Below, one piece after another: positions 1-12,338 of a stretch of 64,000 bases of DNA (positions within the stretch are counted from its first letter, which is position 1; each line of letters begins with the position of its first letter). Below the pieces are notes generated by a model, which did no database searches, was not told the origin of the DNA, and was given only the letters and a program-made list of their open reading frames with translations. The position numbers and the translations under genes were made by a program. The DNA comes from Mycobacterium sp. MYCO198283 (GTDB taxonomy: Bacteria > Actinomycetota > Actinomycetes > Mycobacteriales > Mycobacteriaceae), in assembly GCF_021213805.1 (NCBI RefSeq), contig NZ_JAJQJI010000007.1, positions 186,001 to 250,000 of the forward strand. The letters are read 5' to 3'.

Positions 1-101
1 CGGCGGGAGGTACGCCGGACCCGTACGAGGCGGGTACCTGGGGGCCGCAGTCCGCGTTCGAGATGCTGCGGCGCACCGGCCGGGAATGGCGGCGGCCGTG
101 A
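1..101 (+). CDS. zwf: Glucose-6-phosphate 1-dehydrogenase, C-terminal end (partial)
   Basis: Only the last 32 codons are inside the window, read in the third frame and ending in TGA at 99-101. The tail contains PDPYEAGTWGP and ends GREWRRP, which resembles the C-terminus of actinobacterial glucose-6-phosphate dehydrogenases. The strongest support is context: opcA (the assembly factor of this enzyme) and pgl follow on the same strand, which is the conserved tkt-tal-zwf-opcA-pgl order. The catalytic and NADP-binding regions lie outside the window, so the identity rests on the tail and the neighbours. A short interspersed repeat begins at the stop codon. Confidence 0.8.
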   Translation, partial: AGGTPDPYEAGTWGPQSAFEMLRRTGREWRRP

Positions 102-122
102 CGAGCGCTTGCGCGAGGAACC
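99..122. repeat. Short interspersed repeat, copy 1 (after zwf stop)
   Basis: The motif GAGCGCTTGCGCGAGGAAC starts just after the zwf TGA. Near-identical copies lie at 24347-24369 (inside rsmB) and 43784-43805 (at the pyrR stop). A second partial copy, GGCGCGAGGAACC, follows about 20 nt later, still upstream of the opcA ATG. The similarity between the three unlinked sites is directly visible. Its function is unknown. Confidence 0.65.
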
Positions 123-162
123 ATCGGACACCGACCAGCGCTGGCGCGAGGAACCGAATCCG

Positions 163-1074
163 ATGAAAGTGCAGCTCGAGGCCACCACGACGAACGACGT
201 CAACAAGCGGATCAGCAGCCTTCGCGAGGAGGGTGGTGCGCTGACGCTGAGCCGGGTGCTCACGCTGGTGATCGCCGCCGACGACGACGCGGTGATGGAA
301 GCCGCCGTCGACGCGGCCACGGCGGCCAGCCGGGAGCATCCGTCACGGATCATCGCGCTGGTGCCGGGAGACCGGGCCGCGGCGGGTCCGCGGCTGGACG
401 CCGAGCTGCGGGTGGGTCACGACGCCGGCGCGGGCGAGGTGGTGGTGCTGCGGCTCACGGGTCCGCTCGCCGACCACGCCGCCAGCGTGGTGGTGCCGTT
501 CCTGCTGCCGGACACACCGGTGGTGGCGTGGTGGCCGGCGACCGCGCCCGACGTGCCGGCGCAGGATCCGCTGGGGAGGCTGGCCATCCGGCGGATCACC
601 GACGCCACGAACGCGCCGGACCCGCTCGCGTCGATCAAGGGCCGCCTCGCGGGCTATACGGGCGGTGACACGGACCTGGCGTGGAGCCGCATCACCTACT
701 GGCGGGCGCTGCTGACCTCGGCGCTCGACCAGCCGCCGCACGAAGCGGTGCAATCGGCGCTGGTGTCGGGGCTGCGGGAGGAGCCGGCGCTCGATCTGCT
801 GGCCGGTTGGCTGGCCAGCCGCATCGACGGCCCGGTGCAGCGCGCTGTCGGCGAGCTCAAGGTGGAGCTGACCCGGGCGAGCGAGACGGTGACGCTGTCG
901 CGGCCGCAGAACGGCGTCACCGCCACGCTGCGGCGCACCGCGCGGCCCGAGGCGATGCTTCCGCTGGCCCGGCGCGAGACGCGGGATTGCCTCGCCGAGG
1001 ACCTGCGCCGACTCGACGCCGACGAGATCTACCACGACGCCCTGATCGGACTGGAGAAGGTGCACTACCTATGA
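163..1074 (+). CDS. opcA: Glucose-6-phosphate dehydrogenase assembly protein OpcA
   Basis: About 303 aa, the usual size of actinobacterial OpcA, which assists assembly and activity of glucose-6-phosphate dehydrogenase (family knowledge). The reading frame is open from a TTG at 109. The ATG at 163 is preferred because the family N-terminus begins around [10 protein letters not shown], and the stretch before it is repeat sequence. The core shows the conserved [15 protein letters not shown] segment near residue 65 and VVAWWP near residue 125. The gene lies 61 nt after zwf, and its TGA overlaps the pgl ATG (ATGA), so the three are probably co-transcribed and opcA-pgl translationally coupled. Confidence 0.93.
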   Translation: MKVQLEATTTNDVNKRISSLREEGGALTLSRVLTLVIAADDDAVMEAAVDAATAASREHPSRIIALVPGDRAAAGPRLDAELRVGHDAGAGEVVVLRLTGPLADHAASVVVPFLLPDTPVVAWWPATAPDVPAQDPLGRLAIRRITDATNAPDPLASIKGRLAGYTGGDTDLAWSRITYWRALLTSALDQPPHEAVQSALVSGLREEPALDLLAGWLASRIDGPVQRAVGELKVELTRASETVTLSRPQNGVTATLRRTARPEAMLPLARRETRDCLAEDLRRLDADEIYHDALIGLEKVHYL

Positions 1075-1808
1075 CGGCGACGGTCGAGCGTTACCCGGAC
1101 AAGGACGCGCTGGTGGCGGCGGCCGGCGACCGGTTGGTCGACGCCATCGCGGCCGCGATCGCCGAGCGGGGACGGGCCGTTGTCGCCCTGACGGGCGGCG
1201 GCACCGGTGTGGGACTGCTCGAGCGGGCGGCGTCGCGCGGCGGCGGCATCGATTGGTCGAAGGTCCAGCTGTTCTGGGGCGACGAGCGGTTCGTGCCCGC
1301 CGACGACGACGAGCGCAACGACAAGCAGGCACGGTCGGCGCTGCTGGACCGGATCGACATACCAGCCGCCAACGTGCACCCCATCGCCGCCACCGACGGC
1401 GCGTTCGGCGACGACATCGACGCCGCCGCGCGGGCCTACGAGCAGGAGCTGGCGACGGCCGCCGAGGACGGGGCGCCGTCCCCGCGCTTCGACGTCCATC
1501 TGCTGGGCATGGGTCCGGAAGGGCACGTCAACTCGCTGTTCCCGCACACCCCGGCGGTCCGGGAGCGCACGAGGCTGGTGGTCGGTGTCGAGGACTGCCC
1601 GAAGCCGCCGCCGCGCCGCATCACCTTGACGCTGCCGGCGGTGCAGCGCTCCCGCGAGGTGTGGCTCGTCGTCTCCGGCGAGGGCAAGGCCGACGCGGTG
1701 GCCGCCGCGCTGGGCGGCGCCGATCCCGACGACGTGCCGGCCGCCGGCGCCGTGGGCACCGAGCGCACCGTCTGGCTGCTCGACGAGGCCGCCGCTGCCG
1801 CGCTGTAG
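1071..1808 (+). CDS. pgl: 6-phosphogluconolactonase
   Basis: About 245 aa. Hydrolyses 6-phosphoglucono-delta-lactone, the second step of the oxidative pentose phosphate pathway. Recognised by the SIS-like N-terminus with [10 protein letters not shown], the active-site stretch [15 protein letters not shown], and the [13 protein letters not shown] motif (family form GxGxDGHxASLFP). The ATG at 1071 overlaps the opcA stop by 4 nt, which fixes this start over the longer open frame that begins inside opcA. It ends only 4 nt from the convergent minus-strand gene, leaving no room for a separate terminator. Confidence 0.95.
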   Translation: MTATVERYPDKDALVAAAGDRLVDAIAAAIAERGRAVVALTGGGTGVGLLERAASRGGGIDWSKVQLFWGDERFVPADDDERNDKQARSALLDRIDIPAANVHPIAATDGAFGDDIDAAARAYEQELATAAEDGAPSPRFDVHLLGMGPEGHVNSLFPHTPAVRERTRLVVGVEDCPKPPPRRITLTLPAVQRSREVWLVVSGEGKADAVAAALGGADPDDVPAAGAVGTERTVWLLDEAAAAAL

Positions 1809-1812
1809 CCGG

Positions 1813-2940
1813 CTACCAGTGCCGCGCCGCGGCGTTGCCGCGCTCGCCGATCACCGGCGGCGCCACCTCGGGCAGCGGGCCGATCAGCTCGTTGCAGTGG
1901 GCCCTGCTGATGAGGTACCGGGGGATCGACCGGCCCGAGCCGTTGTGGGCGCCCGACCCCACCGCGCCGGGATAGAGGCCGCCCAGCATCGGCCCCGTCG
2001 CCGGCTGCGGCGGTGGTGGTGACGGGCCGGCGGCCGGCACCGCGGCGGGCTCGGCGGCGGCCGCACCGGGTGCCCAGCGCGGCGCTGATGCCGGGCCCGG
2101 GGACGGCGCCCGACCCGCGACCGTGTCGGGTTCGGCCGGCCACCGGCGCTGCGGCGCGGTCGGCGGGATGCTGGACGGCGGCGGCAGGAGCGGCGACGGC
2201 GCCGTGACGGGGCCCGGCGCGGGTGGCGCAGTGACCGCCGGACCGGGGGCGAAGGCGCTGCCCGCCGGCATCGGTGGCGGCGCGCCGGGCTGGTAGGCCG
2301 CAGCGGCCACCGGCAGCGGTGCCGTGGCGGCCACCGGCAGCGGTGCCGTGGCGGCCACCGGCAGCGGTGCCGTGGCGGCCACCGGCAGCGGTGCCGTAGC
2401 GGCCGCGCCGGTCGCCGGCGACCCCGGCGGGTCCGCTGCACCCGCAGGCGTCGGCGCGGGTGGTGGCGGCGGGATGTCGGGCACCGCGGCGGCGGCGGCC
2501 ACGGCGGGCTCGCTGAACCGCGACCGAACCTGGTGCAACGCGTCGTCGAGCCGCGCCCGGGCGACGGCGGCGTCGGGCGCCAGGCCGTCGGTCTCCGTCG
2601 CCGGCGGGGTGATGACGGCCCGTAGCTCGGCGGCCGCCCGCGCCAGCGCGGTGAGCCGCTCGCCGACCGGATCACCCTGCAGCAGGCCGGCTTTCGCCGC
2701 AGCGACCCAGTCGGTCATCGCGTGCCTCGCCGCGTCGGCGCCACGTCCCTGCCACCCGTCGCCGGCCTGCAGACCCGCCGCGAGTCGATCGAGCGCAGCG
2801 ACCGCGGCCTGCACGACGGCATGCCACTGGTCGGCGTAGCGCTGCATGACGCCGGGGTCGAGCCGGCTCTGCAGCTGCATCACCTCGGGGTGTGTCCACC
2901 TGGCGGCGGTCCAGGTGTCGGGATGGACTACTGCGGCCAC
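1813..2940 (-). CDS. Proline-rich WxG-containing protein, candidate type VII secretion substrate (PPE/WXG-like partner)
   Basis: About 375 aa from a GTG at 2940 that overlaps the end of the upstream small gene by 13 nt. Residues 1-145 are Ala-rich and helical, with W63-Q-G65 in a position suggestive of the helix-turn-helix W-x-G of ESX/PPE proteins. Residues 155-320 are a low-complexity Pro/Ala linker that includes four exact copies of TAPLPVAA. The last 55 residues (MLGGLYPG to RHW) are ordered and more Cys/His/Arg-rich. There is no signal peptide or membrane segment. Assignment to type VII secretion is inference from the W-x-G, the pairing with a YxxxD protein and the architecture. No ecc or esp genes are nearby. 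Alternative: a cell-envelope linker protein of unknown role. Confidence 0.55.
   Translation of the reverse strand: MAAVVHPDTWTAARWTHPEVMQLQSRLDPGVMQRYADQWHAVVQAAVAALDRLAAGLQAGDGWQGRGADAARHAMTDWVAAAKAGLLQGDPVGERLTALARAAAELRAVITPPATETDGLAPDAAVARARLDDALHQVRSRFSEPAVAAAAAVPDIPPPPPAPTPAGAADPPGSPATGAAATAPLPVAATAPLPVAATAPLPVAATAPLPVAAAAYQPGAPPPMPAGSAFAPGPAVTAPPAPGPVTAPSPLLPPPSSIPPTAPQRRWPAEPDTVAGRAPSPGPASAPRWAPGAAAAEPAAVPAAGPSPPPPQPATGPMLGGLYPGAVGSGAHNGSGRSIPRYLISRAHCNELIGPLPEVAPPVIGERGNAAARHW
2303..2398. repeat. 24-bp tandem repeat, four copies
   Basis: Four head-to-tail 24-bp units at 2303-2326, 2327-2350, 2351-2374 and 2375-2398. All are identical except G to A at the last base of copy 4. On the minus strand they encode the octapeptide TAPLPVAA in the Pro/Ala linker of the neighbouring gene. 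Because the unit is a multiple of three, copy-number change would alter linker length without a frameshift. Confidence 0.95.
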
Positions 2941-3239
2941 GGGCGGCTCGCACGGTCGGCGGCGGCGTGATCGGCGGCCGCGTACCGGTGACGCTGCGCG
3001 CGCAGGGTGGCCGTGGCGGCCGACAGGACGCCGATGTGAGCGTCGAGCAGCGCGGTGAGGTCGGCGGTCCGCTCCGACAGCAGGCGACCCCAGCCGCGGC
3101 CCTCCGCACAGTCCCCCAGCCACAGCCCCGGCTCCGGCAGTGACCGGATGTGGCGCAGCTGCTCCGCGAGGTCGGTGGCGGTGTCGGCGCACAGCCGCCC
3201 CAGCGCTGCCGCGGCCGTCGGTTCTACGTGCAAGGTCAA
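2928..3239 (-). CDS. Small helical protein with C-terminal YxxxD, EspC/PE-like candidate ESX substrate
   Basis: 103 aa, starting at TTG 3239 with GAGAGG 6 nt upstream. It is predicted to be two helices: residues 5-35, a Gly/Pro/Trp turn (LPEPGLWLGD and GRGW), and residues 50-95. The second helix ends in Y86-A-A-A-D90, matching the general type VII signal YxxxD/E. Size and layout resemble EspC/DUF2580 or PE partners. Its TAG lies inside the start region of the following gene (13-nt overlap), so the pair is translationally coupled. A 9-codon upstream ORF (3265-3236) ends in TGA overlapping the TTG. The secretion assignment is inference. Confidence 0.55.
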   Translation of the reverse strand: MTLHVEPTAAAALGRLCADTATDLAEQLRHIRSLPEPGLWLGDCAEGRGWGRLLSERTADLTALLDAHIGVLSAATATLRAQRHRYAAADHAAADRASRPWPQ

Positions 3240-3310
3240 GGCGAACCTCTCGGATGTCGTGTCATCCGTTCGACGGCGCGCGGCGCGGCAGGGTTCCGCC
3301 CGGCCGGACG

Positions 3311-6124
3311 TCAGCCGCTGTTGCGCAGCGCCGTGGCCAGCCCGTTCATGGTGAGCAGGATGCCTCGCTGCACCAGCTCGTCCTCGTCGCCGGCGCGGTA
3401 GCGGCGCAGGAGCTCAACTTGCAGGTGGTTCAGCGGCTCCAGGTACGGGAACCGGTTGAACACCGAGCGGGCGAGGGCCGGGTTGTCGGCCAGCAGGTCG
3501 TCCTCGCCGGTGATGAGCTCGTGCATCGCAATGGTCCGGTCGTGCTCGGCGACGATCTTGTCGAACACCCGTGAGCGCAGGTCCGCATCGTCCACCAGCT
3601 CGGCGTAGCGGGCGGCCAGCCCCATGTCGGACTTCGCCAGCACCTGCGCCATGTTGGAGAGCACGGTGCGGAAGAACGGCCAGCGCCGGTACAGGTCGCG
3701 CAGCACCTCCAGCCGCTCCGGGTCCTCGTCGAGCCACGACCGGAACGCCGAACCGGTGCCGTACCACCCGGGCAGCATCACCCGCGACTGGCTCCAGGAC
3801 AGCACCCAGGGAATAGCCCGCAGGTCCGAGATGGACTCGGTGGGCTTGCGTGACGCCGGCCGGCTCCCGATGTTGAGCGCGCCGATCTCGCTGACGGGGG
3901 TGGACGCCTTGAAGTACTCGACGAAGCCCGGTGTCTCGTGCACGAGTTCGGCGTAGGCCCGCTGCGCCCGGCCGGCGAGGTCGTCGAGCACCTGGTAGGC
4001 GGAATCGGCGTCCTCACCCAGCCCTTCGGTGTCGAGCAGGGTCGCCTCCAGCGTCGCCGCCACCAGCGTCTCGAGGTTGCGGTGCGCGAGCTTCGGCTCG
4101 GCGTACTTGGCGGCGATCACCTCACCCTGCTCGGTGAGGCGTAGCGCGCCGTTCACCGCGCCGGGCGGCTGCGCCAGGATGGCGTCGTAGCTCGGGCCGC
4201 CGCCGCGGCCCACCGTCCCGCCGCGTCCGTGGAAGAGCCGCAGGCGGATCCCGGTCCGGCGGGCGGTGTCGACGAGGTCGAGCTCGGCGCGGTACAGCGC
4301 CCAGTTCGCGGCCAGGTATCCGCCGTCCTTGTTGGAGTCGGAGTAGCCGAGCATGACCTCCTGGCTGTCGCCGCGCGCGGCCACCAGCGCGCGATACAGC
4401 GGGTTGTCCAGCGCCGCTTCGAGAATCGTCGCGCTGCGCTGCAGATCGTCGATGGTCTCGAACAGCGGCACGATGCCGACCGGACAGCTCGGCGTGTCCC
4501 CGGCGCCGTCCAGCAGCCCGGCCTCCTTGAGGAGCAGCGCCGCTTCGAGCATGTCCGACACCGATTCGCACATCGAGATGACGTAGTTCGGCACGGCGCC
4601 GGCGCCGAAGACCTCGACGGCCCGGGCGGCGGCCGCGACGATGTCGAGCTCCTTGCGGGCCAACTCGGAGAGCTGGGCGTCCGGCCGGGTCAACGGCCGC
4701 CGGGTCGTCAGTTCGGCGGTGAGCAGCTCGACGCGCCGGTCCTCCGGCAGCGCGCCGTAGTCGTCGCAGACACCCGCCCACGCCAGCAGTTCCGCCACGA
4801 CCTCCTCGTGGACGTCGGAGTTCTGCCGCATGTCGAGCCCGCAGAGGTGGAAGCCGAAGGTGCGCACGGCTTCCCGCAGCCGGGCGAGGCGGTCGTCGGC
4901 CAGCAGCGCGCTGCCGCGACCGCGCAACGACGCGTCGACGACGTCGAGGTCGGTAAGCAGGTCGCCGGGACCCGCGTAGGGCGTCAGGCCGAGATCGAGC
5001 TCGCGCTCGGGTTGGCGGTCGAGGATGCGCAGCGCTGTCGCGGTGAGCCGCCCGCGGACGACCCGCAGCGCCCGCCGGTACGGTTCGTCGGCGCGGGCCG
5101 GCTCGTCGCACGCCTGCCCGAGGGCGGCGAGCTCGCCGGTGACGACGACCAGCCGCGCCGACATCGACAGCTCCTGCTCGAGCGCCGTGAGCTCGGCGAA
5201 GTAGTGCGCCAGCGCGGTGTACGCGGCGCTCGACGTGGCGAGCCGCACCACGTCGGCGGTCACGTTCGGATTGCCGTCGCGGTCGCCGCCGATCCAGGAG
5301 CCGGGCCGCAGGATGGGTTCGGCGAGCAGTCCCCCGCCAGGTGCGCCCGCGGCGTCGGGCCAGCGGGCCTGCAGCGCCGCCCGCACCTCGGCGTTGACCC
5401 GGGGGATCACCTCGAACAGCGCAGCCGGGTAGTACCGGAGTCCCACTTCGATCTCGTCCTGGATCTTCAACCGCGACAACCGGATCAGCGCCGTCTGCCA
5501 CAGCATGAGGATCTGCCGGCGCAATTCCAACTCGACGGTGGAGCCGTCGCCGGCGTCGGGACTGCCGAACGCCCGCATCCGGAGCAGCTCGGTGATGCGC
5601 CGCTGGGTGTCGAACACGGTCCGGCGACGCGTCTCGGTCGGGTGTGCGGTGATCACCGGCGCCACCAGCGCACCGGCGAGCGCTTCGGCGACGGTGTCGG
5701 CGTCCAGGTCGGCCGCGTCGAGCTTGAGGTAGGTGGCTGCCAAGCTGCTGCGCTGCGGCGGCTCCCCCGCCGCCACGTGAACGGCGCGCCGGCGCTCGCG
5801 GTGGATGTCCTCGGCGACGTTGGCCAGCAGGGCGAAATGCGTGAACGCCCGGATCACCGGGATCGCGCGACGCACGTCGATCCCGTCGAACATGGCGGCC
5901 AGCTCGGAGCGGTCGATCTCGGAGCGGCGGACCCGGAACGACGCCACCCGCGCCCGCTCCACGAGGCCGAAGATCTCGTCGCCGCTCTGCTCCCGCACGG
6001 TGTCGCCGAGGATCGCACCGAGCAGCCGGATGTCGTCGCGCATCGGTTCGGTGGCCTCCCGCCCCACCTGCGTGCGACGCACGGAACCGATCGGTGCCAG
6101 CGCGAGATCGGAAGCCTCAGCCAT
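3311..6124 (-). CDS. ppc: Phosphoenolpyruvate carboxylase
   Basis: 937 aa, full length for the bacterial enzyme. Carboxylates PEP with bicarbonate to oxaloacetate, replenishing the TCA cycle. Visible signatures: AHPTE at residues 160-164 with the catalytic His, [27 protein letters not shown], the [14 protein letters not shown] loop, SRPASRKP, and the C-terminal tail [14 protein letters not shown] (family usually ends NTG, here NSG). The ATG at 6124 is 53 nt from secG. A downstream in-frame ATG (MRDDIRLLG) is possible, but the longer N-terminus is normal for the family. Its stop is 71 nt from the start of the small minus-strand gene that follows. Confidence 0.97.
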   Translation of the reverse strand: MAEASDLALAPIGSVRRTQVGREATEPMRDDIRLLGAILGDTVREQSGDEIFGLVERARVASFRVRRSEIDRSELAAMFDGIDVRRAIPVIRAFTHFALLANVAEDIHRERRRAVHVAAGEPPQRSSLAATYLKLDAADLDADTVAEALAGALVAPVITAHPTETRRRTVFDTQRRITELLRMRAFGSPDAGDGSTVELELRRQILMLWQTALIRLSRLKIQDEIEVGLRYYPAALFEVIPRVNAEVRAALQARWPDAAGAPGGGLLAEPILRPGSWIGGDRDGNPNVTADVVRLATSSAAYTALAHYFAELTALEQELSMSARLVVVTGELAALGQACDEPARADEPYRRALRVVRGRLTATALRILDRQPERELDLGLTPYAGPGDLLTDLDVVDASLRGRGSALLADDRLARLREAVRTFGFHLCGLDMRQNSDVHEEVVAELLAWAGVCDDYGALPEDRRVELLTAELTTRRPLTRPDAQLSELARKELDIVAAAARAVEVFGAGAVPNYVISMCESVSDMLEAALLLKEAGLLDGAGDTPSCPVGIVPLFETIDDLQRSATILEAALDNPLYRALVAARGDSQEVMLGYSDSNKDGGYLAANWALYRAELDLVDTARRTGIRLRLFHGRGGTVGRGGGPSYDAILAQPPGAVNGALRLTEQGEVIAAKYAEPKLAHRNLETLVAATLEATLLDTEGLGEDADSAYQVLDDLAGRAQRAYAELVHETPGFVEYFKASTPVSEIGALNIGSRPASRKPTESISDLRAIPWVLSWSQSRVMLPGWYGTGSAFRSWLDEDPERLEVLRDLYRRWPFFRTVLSNMAQVLAKSDMGLAARYAELVDDADLRSRVFDKIVAEHDRTIAMHELITGEDDLLADNPALARSVFNRFPYLEPLNHLQVELLRRYRAGDEDELVQRGILLTMNGLATALRNSG

Positions 6125-6176
6125 TGGTCAAGTATCGGCCGGGTCGGCGGGCCGCGCAGAGCGAGCCGGCGCGGGA

Positions 6177-6413
6177 TCAGCCGCCGTACTTGATCTCCAG
6201 GCCGATGCCGACGATGGAGATGATCCAGATCGCCGTCACGAACAGCGTCAACCGGTCGAGGTTCTTCTCCACGACCGTCGAGCCCGACAGGCTGGACTGC
6301 ACGCCGCCACCGAACAGTGTCGACAGACCGCCGCCCTTGGCGCGGTGCAGCAGCACCAGCAGGACCACCAGCACGCTGGTCACCAGCAGCACGATCTGCA
6401 GCGCGAACTCCAT
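6177..6413 (-). CDS. secG: Preprotein translocase subunit SecG
   Basis: 78 aa. Accessory subunit of the SecYEG channel in the plasma membrane. Two membrane segments (about residues 5-22 and 55-73) flank the conserved GGGLSTLFGGG loop and a following ERNLD-like segment, here VEKNLDRLT. The ATG at 6413 is preceded by TAACCT with 7 nt between, so the mRNA is probably leaderless. The gene sits between ppc and tpiA, in the same place as in other mycobacteria. Confidence 0.95.
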   Translation of the reverse strand: MEFALQIVLLVTSVLVVLLVLLHRAKGGGLSTLFGGGVQSSLSGSTVVEKNLDRLTLFVTAIWIISIVGIGLEIKYGG

Positions 6414-6420
6414 GCGTGCC

Positions 6421-6426
6421 AGGTTA
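6421..6426 (-). promoter_or_regulatory. -10 box of secG (leaderless)
   Basis: TAACCT on the minus strand, 7 nt before the secG ATG. This predicts transcription starting at or within a nucleotide of the start codon. It fits the TANNNT consensus shared by more than a dozen genes in this window. Confidence 0.6.
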
Positions 6427-6469
6427 CCGGTGGTGGCGCGGACGGCCGAATCGGGTCACGGCCGAGCCG

Positions 6470-8496
<2,027 letters not shown>

Positions 8497-8501
8497 TGGT
8501 G

Positions 8502-9548
<1,047 letters not shown>

Positions 9549-9561
9549 CTACTCGTCGAGC

Positions 9562-9567
9562 AGCCTA
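9562..9567 (-). promoter_or_regulatory. -10 box of the gap-pgk-tpiA operon
   Basis: TAGGCT on the minus strand, about 40 nt upstream of the gap start, followed by a leader carrying the AAAGGAG ribosome-binding site. Matches the mycobacterial SigA -10 consensus. No convincing -35 hexamer was identified. Confidence 0.45.
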
Positions 9568-9814
9568 GTGCGGGGCACCGACGGCTGCTCAGCCCGGTCG
9601 GCAGTGCCCGAAAACGACGGCACACTGGTGGTATGTCGTTCGGCTCGGTGACCGCGCAGCCGACCACTGCTTCATGACCATCGGGTCGCGCCGGCGCCGC
9701 GGCGCCGGGTTCGACGCCAAGGCCGATGTGCAACGGGACGGCGAATTGCCGCACGTCGGGCGGCCGCAGCCGGGTTAGGTTCGAAGCCCGCGGTGACTGC
9801 AGTGGAGGTGATCC
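9568..9814. other. Divergent intergenic region upstream of gap and the HicB-like gene
   Basis: About 250 nt with no convincing gene. Two tiny open frames on the plus strand (14 codons from 9633 and 34 codons from 9673, overlapping as ATGA) lack ribosome-binding sites and recognisable sequence. A TAGGTT hexamer near 9776 could be the -10 of the downstream plus-strand gene. Confidence 0.4.
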
Positions 9815-10240
9815 GTGAACAGGCCATCGAATGCCGGATCGTCATCGGACCCGTACGCCCGCTGGGCGTTCCGGATCGAGACACAGGTCGAGAAACGCGG
9901 CGACGACTGGGTGGCCTGGTATCCCGGCGCGACGTGGTCGGTGTCGGCGGCCAGTGAGGACGAGGCGCTGCGCGCACTGCGCGACGAGCTGGACCGGCGA
10001 CTGCGCGCCGGGGACCGCTACGGCGAATACATGTCCGACTACACCGCCGGCGTGCACCGCAGACACCTCCGGTCGCCGATCCGCGGGGTCTACGCGATGG
10101 ACGTCCTGCTGCACCACGAACTGTCGCGCACCAAAGCACCCGAGGACGTCGTCGCGGCCTTCCGGGAGGCCGAGAGCTACCGCCAAGCCGGCCGAACCTA
10201 CACCAAGCAGGACTATCTGCGGCACCGCGGCCGCAGCTAA
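9815..10240 (+). CDS. Hypothetical protein with HicB-like N-terminal domain
   Basis: 141 aa. Residues 17-60 ([22 protein letters not shown], then a helix [16 protein letters not shown]) have the strand-strand-strand-helix pattern of HicB-type antitoxins, in which the sheet is followed by a helix ending in Leu/Arg-rich residues. The C-terminal half is charged and helical, with no DNA-binding motif I can name. No HicA-like partner lies next to it. The GTG start is immediately preceded by GGAGGTGATCC, an 11-nt exact complement of the 16S rRNA 3' end, so translation should be strong. Its TAA overlaps the whiA TAG (convergent). Function unknown. Confidence 0.6.
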   Translation: MNRPSNAGSSSDPYARWAFRIETQVEKRGDDWVAWYPGATWSVSAASEDEALRALRDELDRRLRAGDRYGEYMSDYTAGVHRRHLRSPIRGVYAMDVLLHHELSRTKAPEDVVAAFREAESYRQAGRTYTKQDYLRHRGRS

Positions 10241-11226
10241 TCGTCCTCGTCGTCGAGCATGTCGTCGGTGACGGCCGACTCGGTGTCGGGGATGCCGTCC
10301 TGTTTCGCCTTCCGGTCGGCCATCGACAGCAGCCGCCGGATGCGCCCGGCGACGGCGTCCTTGGTCATCGGCGGATCGGCGAGCCGGCCGAGCTCCTCCA
10401 GCGACGCCTGCCGGTGCTCGACGCGCAGCTTGCCGGCGGTCGCCAGGTGATCGGGCACCGAGTCGCCGAGGATCTCCAGCGCCCGCTCCACCCGGGCCGC
10501 CGCCGCCACGGCCGCCCGCGCCGAGCGGCGCAGGTTCGCATCGTCGAAGTTGGCCAACCGGTTCGCCGTCGCACGGACCTCGCGGCGCATCCGGCGCTCG
10601 TCCCACACCTTCAGCGAATCGTGTGCACCCATGCGGGTCAGCAACGCGCCGATGGCGTCACCGTCACGGACCACCACCCGGTCGGCGCCGCGCACCTCGC
10701 GCGCCTTTGCCGACACCCCGAGCCGCCGCGCCGCGCCGACGAGCGCCAGCGCGGCCTCCGGCCCGGGGCAGCTGACCTCCAGCGCCGACGAGCGGCCCGG
10801 CTCGGTGAGCGACCCGTGCGCGAGGAACGCACCGCGCCAGGCGGCTTCGGCGTCGGCGACGCTGCCGCCGACCACGTGTGCGGGCAGCCCGCGCACCGGT
10901 CGCCCCCGCAGATCCAGCAGGCCGGTCTGGCGGGCGAGCGCCTCCCCGTCCTTCACGACGCGCACCACGTAGCGCGTGCTCTTGCGGATACCGCCGGCCG
11001 ACAGCACGTGCACCTCCGCGGTGTAGCCGTAGAGGTCGAAGATGTCCTTGCGGAGCCGGCGCGCGATGACGCCGAGATCGACCTCCGCCTCGACCACCAC
11101 CCGGCCGGACACGATGTGCAGCCCGCCGGCGAACCGCAGCAGCGCGGTCACCTCGGCCCGCCGGGCGCTGACGGAAGTCACCACCAGGCGGCTCAGTTCG
11201 TCCTTGACCTCGGCCGTCATCGCCAC
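10237..11226 (-). CDS. whiA: DNA-binding protein WhiA
   Basis: 329 aa. Actinobacterial WhiA joins LAGLIDADG-like domains to a C-terminal helix-turn-helix and acts as transcription factor in division and sporulation in relatives (family knowledge). Visible: N-terminus [11 protein letters not shown]; the middle domain with [11 protein letters not shown]; and the C-terminal HTH around [24 protein letters not shown]. Two starts are possible. GTG at 11226 gives MAMTAEV, matching the known N-terminus and overlapping cuvA by 10 nt. ATG at 11220 gives an ATGA overlap. Either way it is coupled to cuvA. It ends in Asp/Glu-rich DDMLDDEDD. Confidence 0.96.
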   Translation of the reverse strand: MAMTAEVKDELSRLVVTSVSARRAEVTALLRFAGGLHIVSGRVVVEAEVDLGVIARRLRKDIFDLYGYTAEVHVLSAGGIRKSTRYVVRVVKDGEALARQTGLLDLRGRPVRGLPAHVVGGSVADAEAAWRGAFLAHGSLTEPGRSSALEVSCPGPEAALALVGAARRLGVSAKAREVRGADRVVVRDGDAIGALLTRMGAHDSLKVWDERRMRREVRATANRLANFDDANLRRSARAAVAAAARVERALEILGDSVPDHLATAGKLRVEHRQASLEELGRLADPPMTKDAVAGRIRRLLSMADRKAKQDGIPDTESAVTDDMLDDEDD

Positions 11227-12338
11227 TGCTCGTCCCCCTGCGGTCCGTCGATCGTCGCTTTCACCGCGCCGGGCAGATGACGGTCGCCATCGACCGCCCG
11301 GGCCGCCGCGGGGGTGGGCACCGTCTGCGCCGCCGGGATCCGGCCCCGCAACCGCACGTCCTCCAGGACCGCCGCCAGCTTCGCCGGATCGTGCAGCGGG
11401 GTACCCGCCCGGGCGACGTCGGCGAACCGGACGGCGGCGCCGACGAGCGCAGCGGTGCGTTGCAGCTGCCCGCGCTCGCGGTCGCTGTGCACCCGCGCGG
11501 CGTCCACGATGATCTCGTCGACGGTGAAGCCGGGCGCGTGCTGCGACAGCACGTGGATGTGGCGCTCGGCGGAGAATCCGGCCGTCTCCCCCGGTTCGGC
11601 GGCCAGGTTCAGCACCAGCGCGCGACGGGCGCTCGTGGCCCCCAGCGCCTGGAGCAGGCCCGGCACCAGGACGTGCGGAATGACGCTGGTGAACCAGGAG
11701 CCGGGGCCGAGCACGACGAGATCGGCGGCCAGGATGGCGTCGACGGCCTGGCGGGTGGCGGGCGGATCACCGGGCAGCAGCCGCACCCGGCGGACCTTCC
11801 CGACGGTCGTGGCGATCGCCACCTGCCCGCGGATCACCCGGCTCATCCGCGGATCGGACTCCAGCCCGGCCACGTCGGCCTCGATCGCCAGCGCGATCGG
11901 GCACATCGGCAGCACCCGGCCCTTGACGCCGAGCACCCGCCCGAGTTCGTCGAGTGCGGCCACCGGATCGGCGAGCACCTCGTTGAGCCCCGCCAGCAGC
12001 AGGTTGCCGATCGGATGGCCGGCGAGCGCGCCGCTGCCGCCGAAGCGGTGCTGGATGATCGTCGCCCACAGCCGGCCGTGCGGGGTGTCGGAGGCCAGCG
12101 CCGCCAGCGCCATGCGCAGGTCGCCGGGCGGGATCACGTTCAGTTCACGGCGCAGCCGGCCCGAGGAGCCGCCGTCGTCGGCGACGGTGACGACGGCGGT
12201 GACGTGCGGCGACAGCCGACGCGCCGCCGACAAGGTGGCATACAGGCCGTGTCCGCCGCCGAGCGCGACGATGCGCGGCGGCGTGCGGTCATCGCTGCGC
12301 AGCGGGCCCGGCGGCCCCGGCGGCGGGCCGGCCGTCAT
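11217..12338 (-). CDS. cuvA: YvcK/CuvA family gluconeogenesis-factor-like protein
   Basis: 373 aa. The YvcK/CofD-like family binds UDP-sugars. The mycobacterial member (CuvA, Rv1422) is linked to cell-envelope growth and cholesterol use (family knowledge). Diagnostic features: [18 protein letters not shown] near residue 23, [16 protein letters not shown], and [12 protein letters not shown], then [12 protein letters not shown] and [18 protein letters not shown]. The ATG at 12338 overlaps the rapZ stop (ATGA). A Pro-rich tail of about 12 residues precedes the domain. Third gene of uvrC-rapZ-cuvA-whiA. Confidence 0.95.
   Translation of the reverse strand: MTAGPPPGPPGPLRSDDRTPPRIVALGGGHGLYATLSAARRLSPHVTAVVTVADDGGSSGRLRRELNVIPPGDLRMALAALASDTPHGRLWATIIQHRFGGSGALAGHPIGNLLLAGLNEVLADPVAALDELGRVLGVKGRVLPMCPIALAIEADVAGLESDPRMSRVIRGQVAIATTVGKVRRVRLLPGDPPATRQAVDAILAADLVVLGPGSWFTSVIPHVLVPGLLQALGATSARRALVLNLAAEPGETAGFSAERHIHVLSQHAPGFTVDEIIVDAARVHSDRERGQLQRTAALVGAAVRFADVARAGTPLHDPAKLAAVLEDVRLRGRIPAAQTVPTPAAARAVDGDRHLPGAVKATIDGPQGDEQWR

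Noticed and set aside
9633..9777. Two short overlapping plus-strand ORFs upstream of the HicB-like gene
   Set aside because: 14 and 34 codons, no ribosome-binding site or recognisable sequence. Kept only as a note in the intergenic entry.
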